A DNA stretch of 64,000 nt from Clostridiaceae bacterium (GTDB lineage Bacteria > Bacillota > Clostridia > Oscillospirales > Butyricicoccaceae): assembly GCA_009911355.1 (NCBI GenBank), contig QXXE01000009.1, positions 1 to 64,000 of the forward strand, in the 5' to 3' direction. The notes under the pieces are model-generated. The model made no database searches. It saw nothing but the letters and a program-made list of their open reading frames with translations, and had not been told where the DNA came from. The position numbers and the translations under genes were made by a program. Below, in pieces: positions 25,621-33,623 of this stretch (position 1 is its first letter; every line of letters begins with the position of its first letter).

Positions 25621-26628
25621 GTGACCATTGCTGAGATTGCCCGGCGCGCCGGGGTATCCAAAGCCTGCGTTTCCCGCTACCTCAACCACGGCTACGTCAG
25701 CGAGGAGAAAAAGGCCCGCATCCGTGAAGTGATCGAAGAGACCGGCTACACCCCTTCCCGCAATGCGCAGGTACTCCGCACAGGGAAAAACGGCGTTGTC
25801 GGCGTAATCCTCCCCAAAATTAACTCGGAATCCATCGGGCGTATCGCCGCGGGCGTTTCCGAGGTGCTCGAAAAGCATGGCTACCGTATGCTCCTCGCAA
25901 ATACGGAAAACAATGTCGAGCAGGAGCTCGCGTATCTCGACCTGTTCCGCAATGACCAGGTCGATGGCGTGATTTTCAGCGCGACCCTCCTTACCCCACG
26001 GCATAAAGAGGCAATCCTCTCCATGAACCTGCCCGTTGTTGTTGTCGGGCAGCGCGTGGATTATGTTTCCTGCGTTTACCACAACGACTGCGCTGCTGCC
26101 CGCGAGCTGACCCGGTTGCTGCTCGCTTCCGGGCGCAGGTCCCCCGGCATGCTCGGCGTGACCCGCCGCGACAGGGCTGTCGGCGAGGAGCGCCGTACCG
26201 GCTTCCTCGAAGCCTGCGCCGAATACGGCCTCGAAGTGCCCGAGCAGCGCATGGCGACCTGCGAGTTCTCCATCGAGTCCGGCTGCGAGACCGCCCGCGC
26301 CCTTTTTGAGACCGCACCCGAGATTGACGCCCTCTTTTGCGCGACCGACACCATCGCCATCGGCGCGATGCAGTATCTCAAGGGCTCCGGCAGGCGCATC
26401 CCTGAGGATGTGGCCCTTGTCGGCGTGGGGCACTCCCGCATGACCGAGATCATTACCCCGCGTCTGACGACCTCCCATTTTTTCTATAAGACCAGCGGCA
26501 TTGAGGCCGCTACCATCCTTTGCCAAATCCTGGAAAGCGGCGTCGATATGAAAAAGCAGATCATGCTCGGCTATGAGCTGATCCCGCAGGAATCGACTCC
26601 CGCTGCGCATGCGGTGAATCAGAACTGA
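25621..26628 (+). CDS. scrR: LacI-family regulator of sucrose utilisation
   Basis: 335 residues from the GTG at 25621, 10 bases after AAGGAG. The LacI helix-turn-helix is TIAEIARRAGVSKACVSRYL at the N-terminus with the hinge helix near residue 50, then a periplasmic-binding-protein-like effector domain (NGVVGVILPKINSESIG to the C-terminus). It lies immediately upstream of sucrose PTS and hydrolase genes and has its own promoter and terminator, so it is most likely their repressor. The gene symbol is assigned from context. Confidence 0.85.
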   Translation: MTIAEIARRAGVSKACVSRYLNHGYVSEEKKARIREVIEETGYTPSRNAQVLRTGKNGVVGVILPKINSESIGRIAAGVSEVLEKHGYRMLLANTENNVEQELAYLDLFRNDQVDGVIFSATLLTPRHKEAILSMNLPVVVVGQRVDYVSCVYHNDCAAARELTRLLLASGRRSPGMLGVTRRDRAVGEERRTGFLEACAEYGLEVPEQRMATCEFSIESGCETARALFETAPEIDALFCATDTIAIGAMQYLKGSGRRIPEDVALVGVGHSRMTEIITPRLTTSHFFYKTSGIEAATILCQILESGVDMKKQIMLGYELIPQESTPAAHAVNQN

Positions 26629-26640
26629 AACCGGTATCAG

Positions 26641-26706
26641 AACGGCCTGGCCTTCGCTCTCTGCCCACTAATGGGCGCAGGGAGCGAGGGACAGGCCGGT
26701 TTTTTG
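26641..26706 (+). terminator. Intrinsic terminator of scrR
   Basis: Long hairpin with CGGCCTG / CAGGCCG at its base followed by TTTTTTG. Confidence 0.85.
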
Positions 26707-26774
26707 TGAAAATGTTCAAAAAAATTGGGGATAATTTGTTTGATATACCTCTAGCCAAATGGGTTTCTTTGGAC

Positions 26775-26805
26775 TATAATATGAAATATAAAAGAAATCG
26801 ATTTC
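26775..26805 (+). promoter_or_regulatory. scrA promoter -10 box and LacI-type operator
   Basis: TATAAT (26775-26780) is followed by the perfect palindrome GAAATCGATTTC (26794-26805), with the central CG typical of LacI-family operators. No clear -35 box is seen. Repression by the adjacent LacI-type protein is inferred. Confidence 0.7.
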
Positions 26806-26863
26806 AGTTTATTTTCACAAATCAAAAAATCCGGGTCAGGAGCCCGGGAACGGAGGGAACAGT

Positions 26864-28771
26864 ATGAATTACAACCAGACTGCCGCCGAAATCCTTGCCC
26901 ATATCGGCGGAAAGGAAAACCTTGTCTCTGCGGCGCATTGTGCGACCCGCCTGCGGCTGGTGATCGCTGACAACGCGAAGTGCAGCAAAACGGCGCTTGA
27001 GGAGGTCGACGGGGTAAAGGGCGTGTTTGAAGCGTCCGGGCAGCTCCAGCTGATTATCGGCACAGGCACGGTCAACAAGGTCTACGATGAATTCATCGCG
27101 CTTGCGGGGGTCTCTGCTGCGAGTAAGGAGGAGGTCAAGCAGGCCGCTGCCGCGAAGGGCAACCCCTTCCAGCGCTTCATTAAGACGCTTGGCGATATTT
27201 TTGTCCCGATTATCCCGGCGATTGTCGCATCCGGCTTCCTGATGGGCATTATGGAGTCGCTGAACTTCCTGATTAACAACGGCTATCTCAGCTTGTCCAC
27301 TGACAACGCGCTGTTTGTCCTTGCAAACCTGTTTTCCAATACGGCTTATGTCTTCCTGCCTGTGCTGATTGGCTTCTCGGCGGCGAAGGTGTTTGGCGGC
27401 AATCCCTTCCTTGGCGGGGTCATCGGGATGATTATGGTGCATCCGAACCTGCAAAACGCTTGGACGATGACCGGCGGCGTAGAGCAGTACCTGAGCGTGT
27501 TCGGGCTGTATGAGGTGCCGTTTGTCGGCTACCAGGGGCATGTGATTTCGGTTATGATCGCGGTGTTCGTGATGTGCTTGATCGAAAAGGCGCTGCATAA
27601 GAAGGTGCCCGCGATGCTCGACCTGTTTGTGACCCCGCTGGTATCGGTTTTTGTGACTGGGTTCCTGACCATGACGGTCATTGGGCCGGTGTTCAATGCG
27701 GTTGAAAGCTCGATTATTAACGGGATCCAGGCGCTGATCGCCATCCCCTTCGGGATTGGTTCGCTGATTATGGGCGCGCTGTACGCGCCGACGGTTGTTT
27801 CGGGGATTCATCATATGTATTCTATTATTGACCTCGGGCAGATCCAGCAGTTTGGTGTCACGTATTGGCTGCCGCTTGCGTCGGCGGCGAACATTGCGCA
27901 GGGCGCGGCGGCGCTGGCGGTTGCGCTCAAGACCCGGGATGGCAAGCTGAAAAGTATGGCGCTGCCGTCCTCGCTGTCGGCGTTCATGGGCATTACCGAG
28001 CCTGCGATCTTCGGTGTGAATATGCGGTTTTTCAAGCCTTTTGTCTGCGCGTGCATTGGCGGCGGCATTGGCGCGATGTTTGCTTCGATTTCGGGGCTGG
28101 GCGCGAGCGGCACGGGCGTAACGGGTATTTTTGGCATCCTGCTTTGCCTGAATGCGCCGGTCAAGTACCTGCTGATGTTTGTGATCTCGGCGGCGAGTGC
28201 GTTTGTGCTGACTTGGCTGTTCGGCTATCAGGATGCGCCGAAGGCAGCGGCGGCGGACGGCCCTGCGGCTTCTGCGCCGGCGGCGAAGGCTGCGGTGGCA
28301 GAACCGGCGGCGAAGGCTGTGGGGGCGCCTGAGGTGCGTTCCCCGCTGACGGGCAAAGCGGTCAGCTTGCAGGAGACGGGAGACGAGACTTTTGCGGCGG
28401 AGCTGCTGGGCAAGGGCTGTGCGGTTGAGCCGTCTGAGGGGCTGGTATCGGCGCCGTTTGACGGTGAGATTTCGGTGCTGATGGGGCACGCGGTCGGGAT
28501 GCTGGGGGACAACGGGGTAGAGATCCTGGTGCATGTCGGCATTGACACGGTAAACCTGAACGGCAGGCATTACACGGCGCACGTCAAGGAGGGCGAGCGG
28601 GTGAAGGCGGGGCAGAAGCTGCTGTCCTTCGATATTGGGGCGATCCAGGCGGAGGGTTACCGCACGGTTACGCCGGTAATCGTGACAAACACGGACGATT
28701 TCGCATCGGTGACGGCGAAAACGGGCGTGGAGGTCCGTGCGCTCGACCCGCTGGTCACGATCGAGCGGTAA
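26864..28771 (+). CDS. scrA: Sucrose-type PTS permease, domains IIB-IIC-IIA
   Basis: 635 residues. IIB is N-terminal, with the phosphorylated Cys about residue 26 (AAHCATRLRLV); IIC is the membrane domain (about 110-460); an Ala-rich linker follows; IIA is C-terminal, with both conserved His residues (GHAVGM and EILVHVGIDTV, active His about 557). The complete set lets it take phosphate from HPr and import sugar as the 6-phosphate. Sucrose specificity is inferred from the IIB/IIC type and from the downstream GH32 hydrolase; a beta-glucoside role is less likely. Confidence 0.88.
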   Translation: MNYNQTAAEILAHIGGKENLVSAAHCATRLRLVIADNAKCSKTALEEVDGVKGVFEASGQLQLIIGTGTVNKVYDEFIALAGVSAASKEEVKQAAAAKGNPFQRFIKTLGDIFVPIIPAIVASGFLMGIMESLNFLINNGYLSLSTDNALFVLANLFSNTAYVFLPVLIGFSAAKVFGGNPFLGGVIGMIMVHPNLQNAWTMTGGVEQYLSVFGLYEVPFVGYQGHVISVMIAVFVMCLIEKALHKKVPAMLDLFVTPLVSVFVTGFLTMTVIGPVFNAVESSIINGIQALIAIPFGIGSLIMGALYAPTVVSGIHHMYSIIDLGQIQQFGVTYWLPLASAANIAQGAAALAVALKTRDGKLKSMALPSSLSAFMGITEPAIFGVNMRFFKPFVCACIGGGIGAMFASISGLGASGTGVTGIFGILLCLNAPVKYLLMFVISAASAFVLTWLFGYQDAPKAAAADGPAASAPAAKAAVAEPAAKAVGAPEVRSPLTGKAVSLQETGDETFAAELLGKGCAVEPSEGLVSAPFDGEISVLMGHAVGMLGDNGVEILVHVGIDTVNLNGRHYTAHVKEGERVKAGQKLLSFDIGAIQAEGYRTVTPVIVTNTDDFASVTAKTGVEVRALDPLVTIER

Positions 28772-28774
28772 CGC

Positions 28775-28918
28775 TGGGGCCCTGCGCGGGCGGCGGTCCT
28801 GCGCGGGCTGGGGTCCTGCGCGGACGGCGGTCCTACGCGGACGGCGGTCCTACGCGGACGGCGCCAAAGGGACTAGTCCCTTTGGAAACCCTTTCGCCGC
28901 CTGCGGGCGGGACGGGGG
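28775..28918. repeat. R1 palindromic repeat cluster
   Basis: Tandem ggtcctgcgcggacggc-type units, then the perfect CCAAAGGGACT / AGTCCCTTTGG palindrome and CGCCTGCGGGCGGGACGGGG. It sits between scrA and scrB; a separate GCCCG-CGGCG hairpin (28966-28990) follows. Confidence 0.9.
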
Positions 28919-29022
28919 AAGGTGCTGTGGTGAACGCAGACTAATGATGATTTCCCGGTAAAGCCCGACGGCGTTTCTGCGCCGCCGGGCATACCGTATA
29001 CCATTCAGGAGGGGAATTTTTG

Positions 29023-30429
29023 ATGAACGCACTGCAAAAGGATTTGAAGAAGCTGGCTGCGCTGGCCGAGGCTGCGCCGCAGCCGCCCGACCCGTGGAGG
29101 CTGCGCTTCCATCTGATGCCGCCGGTGGGCTGGCTGAACGACCCGAACGGGCTGTGCCAGTTCGGTGGGGAATACCATGTTTTTTATCAGTATGCGCCCT
29201 TTGAGGCAGAGGGCGGGATTAAATTCTGGGGGCATTACAAGTCGCGCGATTTGCTGCGCTGGGAGCAGTGCCCGGTGATGCTTTACAGCGACCAGCCTTA
29301 TGATATACACGGCGTGTATTCGGGTTCGGCTCTTGTACAGGAGGATGGGCTGTACCTTTACTATACGGGCAATGTCAAGCACGCGGGGGAATATGATTAT
29401 ATCCGTGCGGGGCGGGGGCATAATACCGTCGTGGCGTACTCGCCGGACGGGGTAACGCTGGGCTGGAAGCGGCTGCTGATGGAAAACCGCGATTACCCGG
29501 AGGGGCTGAGCTGCCATGTGCGCGACCCGAAGGTGTGGGAGCAGGACGGGCGCTATTATATGGTGCAGGGTGCCCGGACGCTGGACGATGAGGGGGTTGT
29601 GCTGGTTTTTGAGTCGGACGACCGCTTGCATTGGCGGCATCTGAACACGCTGCGCACGCCGGAACCGTTCGGCTATATGTGGGAATGCCCCGACTTGTTT
29701 GCGCTGGATGGGCATTGGTTCCTGCTGGTGTCTCCGCAGGGCGCGCCGGGGAAGGGCGCGGGGTTTGAAAATGTGTACGCGTGCGGCTATTTCCCGCTGG
29801 ACGGCGATTTCCGCGACCGCAGCGCAAGGCTGGGGGAATTTGTGCCGCTGGATTACGGTACGGATTTCTACGCGCCGCAGACCTTTACAGCCGACGGTCG
29901 GCGGCTGCTGATCGGTTGGCAGGGGATGCCGGATGCACCGTATTGTAACCCGACCACGGCGCGCGGCTGGCAGCACTGCTTGACAGTCCCGCGCGAGGTG
30001 AGGTATGATAAGGGCAAGCTGTTACAACGTCCTGCGCGGGAGCTTGAGCAGCTGCGCGAGGGGGCGCAGGAGTACCGCTTTGATGGGGAAAGCACAGTCC
30101 CGCTGGGAGAAACGGCAGAAATTCTCCTGACAGGGGAATGCCTGCGTGAAGTTGGGCTCGGCGGGCTGACGCTGCGGCATGAAAACGGGCGCTTGACAAT
30201 GGATTTCCCCATAGGCGGATATGGGCGTACCGTGCGCAGCGCACCAGTCGGAAAACTGGAAAAGCTGCAAATCCTCATGGATACAAGCGCGGTCGAAGTG
30301 TTTGCAAATGACGGCGAAGCCGTCATGAGCGCCCGCTGGTATCCGGAAGGGGAACGCTGCCTGACGCTGAGCGGCAAAGGCACAGCAGCTGTATATGGAA
30401 TGAGAGCGTTGGAAATCGTGCGCAGCTGA
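29023..30429 (+). CDS. scrB: Sucrose-6-phosphate hydrolase (GH32)
   Basis: 468 residues from the ATG at 29023, eight bases after AGGAGGGG. GH32 catalytic residues are visible: the nucleophile Asp40 in WLNDPNG, the transition-state stabiliser Asp168 in RDP, and the acid/base Glu221 in WECPD. The five-bladed propeller is followed by a C-terminal beta-sandwich ending in the EVFANDGEAVMSARW segment. It splits sucrose-6-phosphate from the PTS into glucose-6-phosphate and fructose; the absence of a signal peptide fits a cytoplasmic enzyme. Confidence 0.92.
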   Translation: MNALQKDLKKLAALAEAAPQPPDPWRLRFHLMPPVGWLNDPNGLCQFGGEYHVFYQYAPFEAEGGIKFWGHYKSRDLLRWEQCPVMLYSDQPYDIHGVYSGSALVQEDGLYLYYTGNVKHAGEYDYIRAGRGHNTVVAYSPDGVTLGWKRLLMENRDYPEGLSCHVRDPKVWEQDGRYYMVQGARTLDDEGVVLVFESDDRLHWRHLNTLRTPEPFGYMWECPDLFALDGHWFLLVSPQGAPGKGAGFENVYACGYFPLDGDFRDRSARLGEFVPLDYGTDFYAPQTFTADGRRLLIGWQGMPDAPYCNPTTARGWQHCLTVPREVRYDKGKLLQRPARELEQLREGAQEYRFDGESTVPLGETAEILLTGECLREVGLGGLTLRHENGRLTMDFPIGGYGRTVRSAPVGKLEKLQILMDTSAVEVFANDGEAVMSARWYPEGERCLTLSGKGTAAVYGMRALEIVRS

Positions 30430-30463
30430 GGAGCGGCCTGCGGAACGTATGAGAAGAAGCCCG

Positions 30464-30496
30464 AAACCCGCTGGCGTCGTTCTGCCAGCGGGTTTT
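30464..30496. terminator. Bidirectional intrinsic terminator after scrB
   Basis: AAACCCGCTGGC, an 8-base loop and GCCAGCGGGTTTT. Confidence 0.85.
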
Positions 30497-30544
30497 GGGC
30501 GGGGGAGCAAAAACGGCTCGGGCACCAATGCACCGCTGTCAGCC

Positions 30545-30842
30545 AACCCAGCCCGCTGTCCTTATGGCGGGCTGGGTTACGGAGCGTGAACGAAGGGCGG
30601 GAGCCCCGTCCCGCCAATAGGCGAGGGAGAGATGCGTCAGCATCTCTGGGGTCTGGGGCGTAGCCCCAGCGGGTGCAGGGCAGAGCCCTGCCGCGAGCCG
30701 CGTAGGCTGCCTGTCCGGCGAGGACATAACCGGGTGCAGGGCAGAGCCCTGCCGCGAGCCGCGCAGGCTGCCTGTCCGGCGAGGACACAGCAGGGCAGAG
30801 CCCTGCCGCGGGCCGCGTAGGCTGCCCGTCCGGCGAGGACAC
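30545..30842. repeat. Companion hairpin plus variant inverse R1 cluster
   Basis: Hairpin AACCCAGCCCGC / GCGGGCTGGGTT (30545-30578), then a variant R1 with GAGATGC / GCATCTC, GGGGC...GCCCC and two to three units of gggcagagccctgccgcg plus gcctgtccggcgaggac. It fills the gap between scrB and the HAD gene. Confidence 0.88.
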
Positions 30843-30875
30843 AGCGTATGAGTAAAAAGGAGCGTATGATAAGAT

Positions 30876-31724
30876 ATGGATATCCGCATTTTGGCACTTG
30901 ATCTGGATGGGACGTTGCTCACAAACCATAATTCTGTGTCCGAAGCCTGCCGCAACGCCGTGCAGCTAGCCCGCAAGAAAGGCGTTCAAGCCGTCATTTG
31001 CACCGGGCGCAATGCCGCCGATTCCTGCATGTTCGCTGAACAAGCAGGCGGCATGGATTGGGCAATTACCGCTAACGGGGCCGAAATCCGCTCCCTCCAA
31101 GATCCCAGCATCACAATCGCCGAGCCGCTTGGCGAACACCTCTGCCAAACCCTGGTTTCCCTGTGCAGCGGGTTTGAAGGCGCTGACCCATGCTTCTATA
31201 CTGCGGACGCGGTCTATTACGGCGCCTCCTTTGAACAGTTTATCCGCGACTGCGCCGCGCATGGCCACCAGTTCAATTTTTCAGAACGCAACCACTACCA
31301 CCGTATCCCGGATTGCAGCTGGGACGCGTTTATCAGGGCGCATAGAGAAAGTATCCTCAAAGCCATCCTGCACGCATCCGACCCTTCGGCCGTCGACCGC
31401 ATGCACGAAGCCGTTGCCGCCGACGGCCGCTTTGAAACCGCCCCCTCCGAAATGTTCGGCGGCGCACTCAAAAATATCGAAGTCAACCGCCGCGGCGTGA
31501 CCAAAGGCCGCGCCCTCGCAACCCTCGCCGCCCGTCTCGGCTGCTCCATGCCCAATGTCATGGCAGTCGGCGACAGCGACAACGACCTGTCTATGATCCG
31601 CATGGCAGGGCTGGGCGTGGCTATGGGCAACGCCCCCGCGCATATTCGCGCCGCAGCCGACGCCGTCACCGACGACAACCGCGCCGACGGCGCTGCCCGG
31701 GCCATTGAACGCTGGCTGCTGTGA
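30876..31724 (+). CDS. Cof-type HAD-superfamily sugar-phosphate phosphatase
   Basis: 282 residues. HAD motif I is LALDLDGTLL (nucleophile Asp about residue 9), motif II is ICTGRN, the motif III Lys is in RRGVTKGRALATLA, and motif IV is AVGDSDNDLSMI. The C2B cap makes it a Cof/YidA-like cytoplasmic phosphatase of sugar phosphates or similar small molecules. Possible substrates include phosphosugars accumulating from the nearby PTS, but the family is promiscuous. Confidence 0.88.
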   Translation: MDIRILALDLDGTLLTNHNSVSEACRNAVQLARKKGVQAVICTGRNAADSCMFAEQAGGMDWAITANGAEIRSLQDPSITIAEPLGEHLCQTLVSLCSGFEGADPCFYTADAVYYGASFEQFIRDCAAHGHQFNFSERNHYHRIPDCSWDAFIRAHRESILKAILHASDPSAVDRMHEAVAADGRFETAPSEMFGGALKNIEVNRRGVTKGRALATLAARLGCSMPNVMAVGDSDNDLSMIRMAGLGVAMGNAPAHIRAAADAVTDDNRADGAARAIERWLL

Positions 31725-31916
31725 CAGCCAGCCGGGAATTCGATGCGGACGCACCAGGATTTGTGGGGGACTTTTGGGTATAAGCTGGATGTGTGTTGGA
31801 GCACTGCAAATGTTTTTTTTGAAATTTGGGACGGTTGCACAAAATAAAGCTTTTTTTAATGCGGGCCTTGTGATATATTAAAAAGAGAAACATAGACACT
31901 TTCATGGAGTAAAACA

Positions 31917-32372
31917 ATGGGCGCATCAGCATTGACCCGCGAAGCGGTTTTCGCATATGCAAAAGAACAGTTTGGCACCGAGCCCGAGCACCTGTGGGCG
32001 AACGACCCCGGCGCAGCGGTGCTGCGCCACGCGGGCAGCCGCAAATGGTACGCGCTGGTGATGGAAGTGCGCCGGGAACGGCTCGGCCTGCCCGGCGTGG
32101 GCTGTGTATGGGTGATGGATGTGAAATGCGACCCCGCGCTGGTCGGGGCGCTGCGCACCCGCGCGGGCTTCCTGCCCGCTTACCACATGAATAAAGACCG
32201 CTGGGTCAGCCTGCTGCTGGACGGCGCGGTCAGCTGCGCGGAAGGGCTCCAGCTGCTGGATATGAGCTATGCGCTGGCAGCGCCAAAGCTGAAAAAGGCG
32301 TCCCGGAAAGCAAATACGGACAAACAGGCAACGGAGGGAACTGGCAATGAAAAGAGTAATTGCGATCGGTGA
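31917..32372 (+). CDS. MmcQ/YjbR-family protein
   Basis: 151 residues; GGAG precedes the ATG. The family pattern is seen in REAVFAYAKEQFGTEPEHLW, the RKWYALVMEV strand, and the GFLPAYHMNKDRWVSLLLDG segment with YHM-x-K-x-x-W, typical of this CyaY-like double-wing fold. The role is unsettled; DNA binding has been suggested. The last 26 bases overlap the start of the fructokinase gene, so the two are probably co-transcribed. The Lys-rich C-terminus (about 125-151) is variable tail. Confidence 0.82.
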   Translation: MGASALTREAVFAYAKEQFGTEPEHLWANDPGAAVLRHAGSRKWYALVMEVRRERLGLPGVGCVWVMDVKCDPALVGALRTRAGFLPAYHMNKDRWVSLLLDGAVSCAEGLQLLDMSYALAAPKLKKASRKANTDKQATEGTGNEKSNCDR

Positions 32373-33314
32373 GCTGCTGATCGATTTTGTACCCGGTGAA
32401 AAGGGCTGCGCGCTGCGTGAGGTGAGCCACTTCGAGCGCGTCGCGGGCGGCGCGCCCGCCAATGTGGTTTCGGCGGTCAGCCGCCTGGGCGGCTCGGGCG
32501 TGATGGTCTCGCAGGTCGGCGAGGACGCGTTTGGCGAGCATATCATCGACGTTTTGCAGAACAATGGGGTGGATACCTCGTGGGTATATAAGACGCGGCG
32601 GGCGAACACAGGGCTCGCGTTCGTGTCGCTGGATTCGACAGGCAACCGCGAGTTTTCGTTTTTCCGCAACCCGAGCGCCGACCTGTTCCTGTCCCCGGAG
32701 CAGATCACGCCCGAGCTGATGGCGGACGGCGCGGTGCTGCATTTCTGTCGGTCGATCTGGTCGACCAGCCGGTCAAGCAGGCGCACAGGCGCGCGATCGA
32801 GCTTGCGCGCGAGCGCGGCATGATCGTCTGCTTTGACCCGAACGTGCGCCTGCCGCTGTGGGATTCCCCGGCGGACTGCCGTGCGGCGATCCGGGAATTT
32901 TTGCCGTGCGCCGACCTCGTGAAGCTGTCGGACGACGAGCTGGAATTTGTGACCGGCTGCCGCACCGAGCGCGAAGCGGCGGAGCAGCTGTTTGCGGGCG
33001 GCTGCAAGCTGCTGCTGGTGACGCGGGGCGCGGAGGGCTCGGCGGCGTATACCCCCGGCGCGTTTGCGGAGCGCGCGGCGCTGCGGGTGCCGGTTGCCGA
33101 CACGACGGGCTGCGGCGATTCGTTTATCGGCTCGTTCCTGTACCAGCTGGTGCGCGACCGGGTAACGCTCGAAACACTCCCCGCGCTTGCGGAGGCGGAG
33201 CTGGGCAGGTACCTGGACTTTTCGGCGGGATACGCATCGCTGACCGTGCAGCAGAAGGGCGCGGTCATGGCGACGCTGCCCGAGCTGCTCGCGGCATATC
33301 CCGCGCTTGCGTAG
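32347..33314 (+). pseudogene. scrK: Fructokinase (PfkB family) with a one-base frameshift
   Basis: GGAGGG precedes the ATG at 32347. The first frame (to 32823) encodes the N-terminal PfkB half with GGAPANVVSAVSRLGG and then derails after AVLHFC. The expected continuation (SVDLVDQPVK) is in the other frame, so one base is missing at about 32747. The C-terminal half (ATG at 32820, to 33314) has the PfkB signature with catalytic Asp, TTGCGDSFIGSF. Together about 320 residues, the normal length. The early stop and the second ATG overlap as ATGA, so a split protein is conceivable. Fructokinase would complete sucrose catabolism; mutation versus sequencing error cannot be settled here. Confidence 0.85.
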
Positions 33315-33317
33315 CAG

Positions 33318-33545
33318 GGGGCGGCGCCAGGGGGCCAGCCCCCTGGTCCCCCGCGCCTATGCGGCGGGCACCAAAGGGGCTCGGCCGTTCGCTAAACAAT
33401 ATGCCACTGGCATATTGTTTACGGCGCGCTCGGAAATCGCGCGCCGCCGCTCAAACTCGCCGCCGCGCGCCCGAACGGGCGCATTTGATGGCGGCGGCTC
33501 GTCCCTTTGGAATCCCTTTCGCCGCCTGCGGGCGGGACGGGGGAT
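33318..33545. repeat. R1 cluster interrupted by a foldback insertion
   Basis: An R1 sequence (ccagggggcc, gcgcctatgcggcgggc, ccaaaggggctcg | tccctttgg, CGCCTGCGGGCGGGACGGGG) whose central palindrome is split by the separate element at 33384-33501. Confidence 0.9.
33384..33501. mobile_element. 118-base foldback (MITE-like) insertion with 6-base target duplication
   Basis: The insertion is flanked by GGCTCG (33378-33383 and 33496-33501). Inside are a perfect AAACAATATGCC / GGCATATTGTTT hairpin (loop ACT), a CGGCGCGC / GCGCGCCG hairpin, and complementary GCCGCC/GGCGGC segments near its right part. No reading frame is supported. It may be a non-autonomous mobile element. Confidence 0.65.
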
Positions 33546-33623
33546 AGGCTCTTAGCATTCCGTTTTTTCGTTGGTTACAGCAATCGTCTGTAAGTATAAA
33601 AAGAAGTGAAGGAGTGTTTGACT

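Noticed and set aside
26822-28582. Minus-strand Arg/His-rich open frame opposite the sucrose PTS gene
   Set aside because: Arg/His/Gln-rich composition is typical of an antisense frame; the plus-strand PTS domains are intact.
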